Made by a program: the position numbers and the translations under genes
DNA from: Polytrichum commune
Lineage: Eukaryota > Streptophyta > Polytrichopsida > Polytrichales > Polytrichaceae
DNA length: 60,000 nucleotides
Direction of reading: 5' to 3'
Assembly: GCA_950295325.1 (NCBI GenBank)
Contig: OX485806.1
Location: forward strand, 22,322,001 to 22,382,000
Shown: positions 10,389 through 20,200 of the stretch, one piece after another
Layout of the letters: every line of letters begins with the position of its first letter
Numbering within the stretch: the stretch's first letter is position 1
The notes under the pieces: generated by a model
The model's input: only the letters and a program-made list of their open reading frames with translations
Databases searched by the model: none
What the model was told of the DNA's origin: nothing

Positions 10389-12505
10389 GCCTTCTCCCAA
10401 GCAATACGTGCATCGTCGAAAACCCATAATGAAGACCTTGTCAAATGGTTGATGTACTTTCCTCTCATCCCACCTAAAGTTGTTAAAAGGTAAGGTCATG
10501 GAGATTACCTTATACCATGGAAAATATTTATGCTTCGTTTGTTGATTTGACTCTAGAATCAACATCAATGACCTTGCATTAGCCTAGTGGGGCTTAGTTG
10601 GGATGCATTAAACCACAAACACATAGGAGTTAACTACATTATAGCATGGAGATTACCCCAAGTGGAAACAATAGGGAGCACTTGCCAAAATGTTATTTAG
10701 CTGATGAGTTGTGTTCATGGGCCCTGTAGTAGATTCGAGAATAAAGACTCCGGATGCTAGAATCCCATTGCTTCATATTGGATATGAAGTTAGGACAACT
10801 GAACACAATTTATCAGCTAGTAATGTTATATTAATATGGCATTGATCAATGTTGGGTCTAGACTAAATTTTTGTGTGTATCTCAATTTAGCACGAGGCCA
10901 AAAGGTGCATTGTAGACATTTTTCTCTCTTTGATTCGGGCCTCCATGTCAATCTTTACCAAAGAGGAGAACACAATCAATTGTATTAAAGTTATCCTAAA
11001 GAGGTCGGGAGCAGCCATCCGGTGTTTTGGGGTGCATCTTCTCTTGGGTGTGTTAGTCAAAAAGTTACTCTCTAGTTACAACAAATATTACAGACATAGA
11101 CATGCTAGGTCCACCAAACTTGTAGCTCACCCATGGCTCCCAAGAAGTTTCCAAGCTCAATCTACATGAATCCCCAAAAGAAAAAACATTCAAACTCAAA
11201 AAACTTAGACAAGGTCCAGAATAAGATGGAAACTCTTTGATTGTATGTTTACTTATAAGTCCTAACACACGAGAAGCAAGCTATACAAAGAATAGAAATG
11301 CATTCTTTTGTTTCACCCACTATCTCGACCTTTTAAAGATAACTTCATTATAGCAAAGAAATGACTTCTTCTTTCAACTCCAGATTTTGCATCAAACACC
11401 TTGAATTTATGTGGTGAGACCTAGTTGGGATGAAATACCCACAAACAATGATCAGAGTGATTTTTGGGCATAATCGGTTGAGATCCTAGTGTCTGCAAGT
11501 CCAACCGCTTACATGTTGACATCCTTCGGTTTTCCTTCATTAAATTGGGGTATATTCTTCTATAAATTCCTCCAAAATGATGGGTAATTTTCCTGCAGTC
11601 TTGAACTTCAACTGGTTATTTCTCAAACTCAACCCGTTCATCTGTAACTAACTGCCGGTTCTCCCCGATCATAGCTCACAAACCTCTCATAGTCATGTGT
11701 TCACCTCGTTTTTAGTATACCTTCTTTACCTTCGTAAGCTTAAGTTATTGGAGGCCTAGCTCAAAGAGCAAGAATCTAGCCATTATTGAGCGCACTATCC
11801 CAAACAGGATCCCCGCACTGTTTCCCCTTCCCCCTAATAGTGTAAGCTTAGGCCACAATTCTATTCTTGAGATGTTGACGATTTTTAAAAGAACAATAGC
11901 ATAGCTTGCGAAAGTGATCCCCAAGTGCCTATTTAACGTACAAAATGAAGTAAGATCGGCGTGCATGATATATTTCCCAACAATAGCATCTTGAGACCTC
12001 ATCCACTTCCTCACTTTCTAGGCTCAATCCGCAAATATTATGGCCCACGTCCCATGGCAATTAGGTTTGTAACATTCTTTGATTTTGAGAAAACTACTCA
12101 ATATTACGACTATTAGGTCTCAGAATATACCTTGATTTGGATTTGTTAATCATCATTAGGGTGTGGCCAAGGATGTTTTATGACCAGACACTTTATTCAC
12201 TTTGGCCTCCTTCGGAGACCGGAGTTCTTATTATTATTATGCTAATCATCTCATGCTAATCATGTCTTTCATATCCCAAGAGAAGTGGGCTAGTCGGAAA
12301 ACGTAGCCATTTAAGACCCATCTACCTTAATGTTCGAACTCAAGGTAGGACCACATTAACACTCTTACCAAGGAGGTAGGCGTGCAAGAGAAGACGATAA
12401 GATAGTTAGCTTTCACAAATCACCACAACCTCCTTACATATAAAGACAACCACCCCCATGTGGAGCGGGGGCGAACCAACCCGTACACTGGTCCCTTGGA
12501 GGCAA
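10389..12505. other. Region between the two inverted transposon copies; repeats only
   Basis: No gene is supported. Recognisable pieces are a Rep-E copy (about 11465-11660, matching 46365-46640 through ACATGTTGACATC and GAACTTCAACTGGTT and CTCAAACTCAACC), an inverted Rep-C copy (about 12165-12240), a short (TTA) run near 12230, and an inverted Rep-A end fragment (about 12240-12335, GAGAAGTGGGCTAGTCGG). The 79- and 89-codon frames at 10930 and 11745 look random. Confidence 0.5.
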
Positions 12506-12513
12506 GGGTTTAG

Positions 12514-13229
12514 CTCGGGGGGTGCACTGTACTAAACATGTACGAGTATACGTGAGTGCACAGGAGGGGTATTGATTTGGACCTTGCCGTATTACATATA
12601 CATATGGTATACATGTTATAATTTATAGTTACGTACATATATGGAAGGCCTTTAAAAAGTATACAATAATTGTACTTGTATGGTACTGTTACTATACTAC
12701 ATATCATAAGTTTTCATATTGGATGCGGAGGAAGTTTTGTAATCGTTGGGTGGAGTATAGGGATCCAATTGACTTGATGGACCGTCCATCAAATGTGGAG
12801 ATTGGTTTATGTTGGTATCAAAAAGGGGCTAACAATAAGTGGACATATGATCTTACTGATCATTTGATGGTAGACTTAGAGACAATAATTGCATTGGCTA
12901 TAATGACATATATTGGTGAATCAAATGTTTATGAGTTACATCCGGGAGATGAAAAAGTTTTCAACGACTTTGCTGATGAAAGCTAGGATATTTTGTTATA
13001 CATATTATAGGGGTTGATTATTGTTCAAAAGTATATTTGTATACTTATGTTAATGACTATATATGAATGGATGTTTTTTTGTGTATACATATTGTTACTT
13101 GTATATTTATTGTTGCAACTGTATGTGTATTACTTCATTTCACAAAAAATAACTTGTATATAGGGGGTTTTTAGAGTATGTAGTGAACGCACGGGATTCT
13201 AGGTTTTAATGAAAGGTGCACCCCCCGAG
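12514..13229 (+). mobile_element. Non-autonomous 8-bp-TSD transposon (hAT-like), copy 2, 716 bp
   Basis: Ends are CTCGGGGGGTGCAC and its perfect inverse. The 8-bp duplication GGGTTTAG flanks it (12506-12513 and 13230-13237). Internal sequence is nearly identical to copy 1 read on the other strand. A related site without the insertion is present at 56225-56330, where GGGTTTAG occurs once between the same flanks, confirming the borders. Confidence 0.88.
12723..12986 (+). CDS. 87-aa ORF carried by the 8-bp-TSD transposon, copy 2
   Basis: Same frame as in copy 1, with ALAIMTYIGES in place of ALATMTYIGES and a C-terminus DEKVFNDFADES. Only three residue differences are visible and there are no stops, although the surrounding element is non-autonomous. 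The product is unrecognised; it could be a selfish-element factor or a captured host fragment. Confidence 0.45.
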   Translation: MRRKFCNRWVEYRDPIDLMDRPSNVEIGLCWYQKGANNKWTYDLTDHLMVDLETIIALAIMTYIGESNVYELHPGDEKVFNDFADES

Positions 13230-13309
13230 GGGTTTAGGAGTCCAACAAGGAGCGAGTGTATGGGTGAATCAACCCATATAAGGGCCACTTCACACATGAC
13301 ATTAAAGGC

Positions 13310-13530
13310 CCGTGACTATTGTGTTCTTAGATCTCGTATTCGTCGAAAAGGCCGAGACCATCCAAGTTCACTTCACACTAGAAAGTGAAGGCCTAAGTGT
13401 CCAGAGGAATTATCATGAATGAGACATCATGGATTCCTACATGGCATACTATAGACATTGTTTCATGGTCTGTCAAAATTTGCGTCAAACCACATCCAAG
13501 AGGTAGGCCTGACGTAAAGTCCGGCAAATT
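13310..13530 (+). repeat. Rep-B fragment
   Basis: Landmarks AAAGGCCCGTGAC, GAAGGCCTAAG, CCTACATGG, TTTCATGGTCTGTC and TTTGCGTCAAACCACATCCAAGAGGTAGG recur in the same style at about 37130-37540 and 44045-44500 (for example TTTTGCATCAAGCCCACCTC, GAGGTGGG). The copies are diverged and non-coding. Confidence 0.5.
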
Positions 13531-13736
13531 GTCACTATTAGGAAGAGGGTGGCTTATCAACACTCGGGATGTTGAAAAATACAGTAGAAGGTAAATTGAT
13601 TTTGCGTTTTCAAATCAACATTGAGGCATTTATTTAAGTTTCCGTTGATTTGGATAAACATAGTGGATGTTGATTTACGTTTCAAAAAAGTGTGTGGGCC
13701 CTTGCTCCTACAAAAGCGGTCTGATGCTTTTGAAAT

Positions 13737-13949
13737 TGTTGAGTTATCCTAAAGTAAGAGTAACTTGAGCGAAGTAATAGTAACTGTATGTTCCACTCCA
13801 GTCTACTGACTATTGGGGATTCAGTTTACTATAAGTTACAGCATTGTAAAGGTCACCCGACATCAATATAAAAGCCACTCACCTCAAGGTGAAACATACT
13901 TGTGATATTATTTTTCTCTCTCTCTCTTGTTTTCTCCTCTGTCGCAACA
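13737..13949 (+). repeat. Copia 5' LTR
   Basis: TGTTGAG...GCAACA, 213 bp, identical to 30206-30418. A TATAAAA promoter box is at 13867-13873 and a CT-rich run follows near 13915-13927. Confidence 0.95.
13867..13873 (+). promoter_or_regulatory. TATA box in copia 5' LTR
   Basis: TATAAAA, 83 bases before the LTR end, fits a Pol II promoter for the genomic RNA. The same box is at 30336-30342 in the 3' LTR. Confidence 0.6.
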
Positions 13950-13964
13950 CGTTATCAGCACGAG
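13950..13964 (+). other. Copia primer binding site
   Basis: CGTTATCAGCACGAG directly follows the 5' LTR; TTATCAGCACGAG is a recurrent priming-site sequence of plant copia elements. Confidence 0.7.
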
Positions 13965-13967
13965 GCT

Positions 13968-14090
13968 CTTGGGTTTTCACTCTTGCTTGATAGAATAGTA
14001 TAGTATTTTTCTTTTCATCTTATAGCATCTTGGGCTTTTCACTCTTGCTTGATAGAATAGTATAGTATTTTGCTTTTCATCTTATAGCAT
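13968..14090 (+). repeat. 61-62-bp tandem duplication in the copia leader
   Basis: Two units (13968-14028, 14029-14090) both running from CTTGGG to CTTATAGCAT, with two small differences. They lie between the priming site and the gag start. Confidence 0.8.
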
Positions 14091-14946
14091 CTTGTCTCCT
14101 TGTTTTTATCTTTATACTAGCATGGCTCCTTCTACCTCTAAATCTCCGCTAGAGAAGAAGATAGCCAAAAGCATACAACCTCTAACTTTTCCAGAGTTAG
14201 AGGCCGATAGGAGAAATTACTTGAAGTGGTGTATCGATGTCAAAGTGTGAGCCCAAAAGGGTGCCCACATTTAGTCTTAGACCCCTGAAACGTTAGTTGA
14301 TGCACTTTGAAGTAGCATGTTACTTCACAAAAATATAAAAAGAGTGAAATGTTAGTCTTAGAAGTACCATGTTGTAAGAGGCTAGGATGTGAGTTGTTAT
14401 TGTGTTTTTACCTTCGGAAGGATTTGAGTGAATGAGGATAGGTAAGGAGAACTTGGATTGAGTAGTTAGTGAGTAGGCTAGTACAAATGGATGGAGACAA
14501 CCAAAGTGACTCAAGAGGCAAGTGCATTCGAATTGGGATGAATGGAGGATCACATGGAGCGCACAAGTGGACCACCTCATCATGGCCACTTAATGGGGAA
14601 GGCCCAAGGAAGAATGCAAGGTGGAGGATAAGCAAATTCTCAAAGCACCAATCAAATCACGAGTTAAGCATCGTGGTTTGAATTAAGTGGTGAGCGACGA
14701 TTTGGGAAAGTAAGGGGAGAAAGTTATGGCGGCGGAAAGCGAAGGAGGCTAAGTTTGGGTTGAAGCATCCCAAGTTTGGTAAAGTGTGGTAGGTAGAAAG
14801 CCAAGGCTAGTTAAATGTTCGAATTAGGATCCTTGTTGATCATTTGAGGGAGGAAGGCTTAGAAGATAGGATTGGCGCCTACTAAGTAGGAGGAAATCTC
14901 AAGGGCTTATCGTGAGCCTTGAGGGTGCTCACCCCCTCAAGCTTAC

Positions 14947-14953
14947 TATATAA
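14947..14953 (+). promoter_or_regulatory. TATA box in gypsy 5' LTR
   Basis: TATATAA, followed about 30 bases on by a pyrimidine-rich stretch. If used, U3 is about 730 bases and R+U5 about 1.4 kb, giving a leader of about 2.3 kb before gag. The matching box is at 24267-24273. Confidence 0.5.
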
Positions 14954-15977
14954 TCCCTCATTCTTCCCTCACTCATCCTCTCTTTCCTTTGTGCTCCAAG
15001 GCACCCCACGAGTTATAAGTGTGGGTGTGGGAAGCCATATTGGAGCACATGTGTGTGCTTAGTTTTTAGTTTGAGAGCCAAGGCTTGTTAGCCTTGAAGA
15101 GGGCTTGACCTCTTGGTAGAATTAGTGTTGACGTGAAGGATTTTAAAGTTAATTCATGATTCCAATTTGTGGTACTTAAAGTTCATGTTTTGAATACACG
15201 TGGTTGCAAGTTCCATGTTTAAGAGTTGAGCACTTGATGTTGTGATGAGTGCAAAAATATACTTGTGTGGATTAGTTAGTCTTAGTGAAGTTAGGAAATT
15301 CTCTCTCCCCCTCTCCTCTCTAGGATTTTAGGATTTTAGGATTAGAGAAGAATTGTGTGATTAGAAAGGGGTTGTTAGTAGAATTAGGGAAATTAGGTAG
15401 GAAGATTAGTTAAGGGCTTGAATAATTAGTGAGGTAGTTGGGGATTACAACTACAAAGTTGTGGGTTCATGAAGGAGCTGGGTTTGTTTAGTTAGAAAGT
15501 AAAGAGCTGGGTTTATGAAGGACCTGGGTTTGTTTAGTTAGAAGCTAAGGAGCTGGGTTTATGAAGGAGCTGGGTTTATGAAGGAGCTGGGTTTGTTTAG
15601 TTAGAAGCTAAGAAGCTGGGTTTATGAAGGAGCTAGGTTTATGAAGGAGCTAGGTTTATGTAATTAGAAAGTAAAGAGATGGGTTCATGAAGGAGCTTAG
15701 TAGATAGCCTACCTAATTAGCTCATAGACAAGTAGTTAGTTACATTATGCTAGTTAGTGTCATGTGTGGCTTTCACAAGTAAATGTATTTGAGATTGACT
15801 ATAGAGAATAGTGTTTTTTTTAACACTTGCATCCTCTCTTTAAAAATAAACCACGTGCACAACTTAATGGAGAATGTGGAGCACTCTCGCGATGGCAAGA
15901 CAAAGGAAGCAAAGACCAAAGGTGCGAGGGAGAGATTGACATAAGTCACATAAGTATTTCTTAATACTTAAAGGCTT

Positions 15978-16190
15978 ATGTACGGTATGGAGACACCAAG
16001 TGAGACCTCTTATAGTAGCGATACGGAATACACAAGTGATAGTTCAAGTGGTAGTATAGAGTCAACGGCACGGACTCCATTTAGGAGAGGGATATCCTTA
16101 AGGGCTTGTGTAGCTAAAGCAGCCGGATGGACGTTAGAAGCAAACAAAGACAAAATAGCACCCGAGCATAAGGAGGTTAAAATAACATAG
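15978..16190 (+). CDS. LTR-resident 70-aa ORF (5' copy)
   Basis: Starts MYGMETPSETSYSSD, is Ser/Thr/Glu-rich in its first half, then basic (RTPFRRGISLRACVAKAAGW), and ends EHKEVKIT. It is identical in the 3' LTR (25298-25510) because the LTRs are near-identical, so its conservation says little. It lies in the long leader upstream of gag and could be an upstream ORF or chance. Confidence 0.25.
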   Translation: MYGMETPSETSYSSDTEYTSDSSSGSIESTARTPFRRGISLRACVAKAAGWTLEANKDKIAPEHKEVKIT

Positions 16191-16393
16191 TTAACTTGTG
16201 CATTCTCCACATACGTATTGAAATCGTACATTGAGTTGTTAAAAGTGAAATTCCAGTTAAATCCAAGACCACTTGAAGGGTGAACCTTGCACTATGGACT
16301 CATCCAAGTCCAAATCCAATACCGCGGAGGAATGTGAGCCCAAACCCACTACTCGGACTACGGACGCTTAAGGGTGGGGGGTTTGGCCTCACA

Positions 16394-17282
16394 TAATTGG
16401 TGCGTCCGCCGGGAGCGAAGCGGAAGGTAGTTACAAGACTTGGAGGCAACTAGGAAAAATTGGAGACACAAACTTGAGAGAATGGAAGGAGCACCCGAAA
16501 CTCGGTAAGTATTCTCTCTTTGGGTTACATTTGAATTCATTGTATTTCAACTATTCCTTGGAATGAATTGCATTGTCAATTACGCAAATTCATTTTTGAG
16601 GAAGGAGCGCGGCGAAGGTACGTCCTCAACCTTTTTGGGGATTTGCTAAGAACTTAAAAGGAACCTATAACCGAGTAGCTCATTAAAACATTAGAGGGTA
16701 AATTTACCTTAGGACATTGAACTTTGACACTCACCTCGGGGTGAGTCTCAAAGTTTTGGGAGTTGTCATTTCATGCTCTAGATTAAATTAATATTTCACA
16801 AAGTTTATGGTGTTGTTACATTGAGTCACGATTGAGGGAGTGCTAACTCACAGGGGGATGCGATTGCTCAAGGTATGTTTATTTCTTCAAAGTGAACTCA
16901 TTAACTAATTAAGGAATGCCTTTTGTACTCGTGATTGTTGTTATCCGTTGTAGAGGGTAATTCCCGAATTGTGGATGGTGTGAGAAGTTGAAGGGTGAAG
17001 CCTCGACTTTTAACATAATCTACTCGGAAGGTCACCCCCTCACAATCGGTATTGTGGTGAGTGTTAATTTGCGGGAAGGTGCGGAGGTGATGCTCCGACT
17101 TAACCAAAAAATTAACATGAACATGCCTATCCCCTATTGGGATTGTTTCACCTAAGTGGGCTTGCAGGTTCTTTTCCTCACCTCCTAAAAAAATTATAAC
17201 CACACCAAGACAAGTGAAAATATTAAGAGGGGAATTGCTAGGATTATGTGTGGTCAAGTGAGGGTCGATCGATTCTTATGGA
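16394..17282 (+). other. Gypsy priming site and 5' leader
   Basis: TGGTGCGTCCGCCGGGAG (16398-16415) follows the 5' LTR by four bases and is the likely primer binding site; related plant gypsy elements have TGGCGCCGT-type sites here. The remaining ~870 bases up to the gag start carry no sizeable plus-strand ORF. Confidence 0.6.
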
Positions 17283-20200
17283 ATGCAAGGTAGGACTCGC
17301 TCACAAAAACCAAGTTTAATAGTAGGACTAGAGAAATCTACTCGAAAGAGGCGGTCCTCTAAAATCAGTGATAGATTAGAACAAGATAATGTTAGAATAG
17401 AGAGTTGTTTGAACGTCGAACCTAGGACTAGGTCAATTCTAAACACCTTAGAACTTGGAGCTCAACTTGAAGAGGAGATCACTCCCTCCAAATTGAGTGG
17501 TGAAACTTCTTCGGAAAATTACACACTTAGAGAAGAATTCCCGGTAGAAGTTGATAGGGGATTGTTGAATAGTTCACCGGTCACCATGGCCGAGGAACGG
17601 GGGATGGATCCACCACCCATACCTCCTATACCTCCAATAGACCCATTGGTTAGGCCAAGAGGCCTACCAATTGTGGTTCCACAAAATTTAGCGGCGATGG
17701 ATATGCCATCTCATCTCCCTAAATTTTATGGGACCAAGGATGAGGACCCCTCTCGGCACATGGAACGGTATATCGAACGGTTGGCTAGCTTCCTCATAAC
17801 CGACCCGGGTTATTGGTTAGTGTGGTTTCCTACCACTCTAGAGGGGGAAGCCTATGAATGGTATCGGGATCATGCCGAGGGACATTTTAGGGGATGGGAA
17901 CAATTACAAAGGGAGTTTCTTAACGAATTTAGGCCGGAAGTGGGTCAAAGTACCGCATTAAGGGCATTGTCGTCATTGAAGCAAGGAAGGGAGGAAGAAA
18001 TTTCGGCTTACATTAGGAGGTTTGATTTAGTGTGCACTAGATTTGTGGGTACCATGCTCAACGACGACACGCTAAAGCAATTTTTCATTCAAGGGTTTTT
18101 TAAGTCCGGAACTATTAGGGGTGTTCTAGAAAGGAATCCCTTGACCTTGGCGGATGCCAAGCGTGCGGCTAGAGATATTGAAAACTTGGATAAAGATCAC
18201 GAAAGGCTATGGAGAAGGGAGGATGAATTGATCCCACAATTCATCCCCATACACCCTAGGGTGGTAGCGGTAGAACCCGCTAAGTATGAGAACCAAATTC
18301 CATATGCCATTGTGGACACCGGTCCCCGACCTTTAGCGGTTAGGGAACCGGCACCTCTTTTGGCACTACCGGCCCCTAGAACGGATCCACACTTGGAGGA
18401 GGTTGAGAGAAGACTAGGTGCTAGCCAACTAGGATTCCAAGAGGCTATGATAAAACAAATGCAAAGCCTCACGGATCAAATGTCATTAATGATCCGGAGT
18501 CAACAACCGGGGCCTCCACCCCCGGTTGAGTCGGGTAGGCATTCTTCCGGATTGTGGTGTGTCCAATGTGGCCAACCGGGCCACACGCGTCAATTTTGTA
18601 GAAGTGGACAAAACCGTGACCAAAGAGGAAACGGTAACCCACCTCAACAAAATCAACGAGGTCAAGCGCCACCTCACTATGGAAATGGAAGCAATAGAGG
18701 ACCACAACCTAGAGGGCAAGGTGGCCAAAATTTAGAGAAGAAGGAATTTCATCCCTTTTGTGGAAGGTGGCACGCTCAAGGACAATGTTGGTCCGAAGGT
18801 CAAGAGTTTAATTGTAGCAATTGTGGAGGAAGTCATCCCTCGGATACGTGTCGCCAACCGGACAAAATAATTAATGTCCCTTACCCGGTGGCTAATCCAC
18901 AACAACAAGCAAGGGATAATATGCGAGGTGCTAGGCCACAAGGAGTACCGGCCAATGAACTTAGGCCACCTAACTTATACTATGACCATAGTAATGCTAG
19001 GCAAACTTTTCATCCACCGGCGGGCTTGCAAACTACAACCGGTTACATTCCAATACAAAATAGACAAGGAGTTCCACCTAATGGTAGTAACGGGAGACAA
19101 GCGCCTCCAACGGATCCGGGACCATCTAACTCCCAAGATGTTAGGTTCATGGATGGAGTGTTGGAGGCCACATGTGATGACATGCTTCCTCTCCCAACGA
19201 GAATTGGAGAGGAGCAAAGTCAATGGCCTCCTCACACCAATGCTATTACATATGAGTTAGTGAAGGGTAAGGGTGTGGTTGAAGAAGCACCTGCACTAGC
19301 GGTAACTACTAGGGCTAGGAGAGGGGATGCCCCGTTGGAGGTAGGAATAGGAGAGCAAGGAAATTACTCTTCGGATGAAGAGATTAATCTCTCCGAGTTG
19401 GATAGGGTAGCTAGAAGAGCTACTAAGGATGTGGAGAGGGAAAATATAATTTTACAAGATAGGGAGAGGACTAATGCGGTACATGACTTGGATAATAGCG
19501 ATGTGGGTGAATGGGAAGGACCGGGGGTTCCCGTAGACGAATTCGACGTAGTGGGTAATTCTAAGGTGGAAAGATCTACCGGGTACGACTTGTGGGCGGA
19601 CCTTAGTACACTCAAGGCGGATATTACTTTCGGCCAACTATTGGAAATTTCACCCACGGCAAGGAAAACATTAAAGGAGGGAATGCCGGTACACAAGAGG
19701 ATGAGGAAGGTGAAAGCTAAAATAGCCGCTAGGATCCAATCACAAGGTGGAAGAGACGTGAAAGCTATAGAAATAGAAGTTGTTATAGTAGATAAGGTGG
19801 TTCCTAATGTGCTAGTCGACGGAGGGAGTAGTCTAAATATACTACCGGAGGATACTATGAAAAAATTGGGACTTGGACTCACGGGGCCTTCACCTTTGGT
19901 CATAAATATGGCAAATCAAAGTTCGACTACGCCTTTGGGGATGATCAAGGATTGTAGAATGACTACGGGAGGTGAGGAGTACTTGGTCACCTTCCATGTC
20001 ATTAAAATGCACTCCAACAAGGACACCTTCCCCATTTTGCTAGGTAGGCCTTGGTTGCGGATGGCGAATGCTATGGTCAATTGGGGTGGACCTAAACCAT
20101 CCATCACTTATGGTCCGGAGGGTAATAGGGTCATAGTGTCCATTGGTTCATTAGAAGGATGGATGAAGAAGGAGATGTATTTGCCATTGGAGAAGGAAAT

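Larger units (their letters stand above)
14246..16393 (+). repeat. Gypsy 5' LTR
   Basis: 2148 bp, TGTGAG to CTCACA. It holds a TATA box (14947-14953), a tandem repeat block (about 15475-15700, units built on AAGGAGCTGGGTTTATG and GTTTGTTTAGTTAGAAG) and a 70-codon ORF at 15978-16190. Confidence 0.95.
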
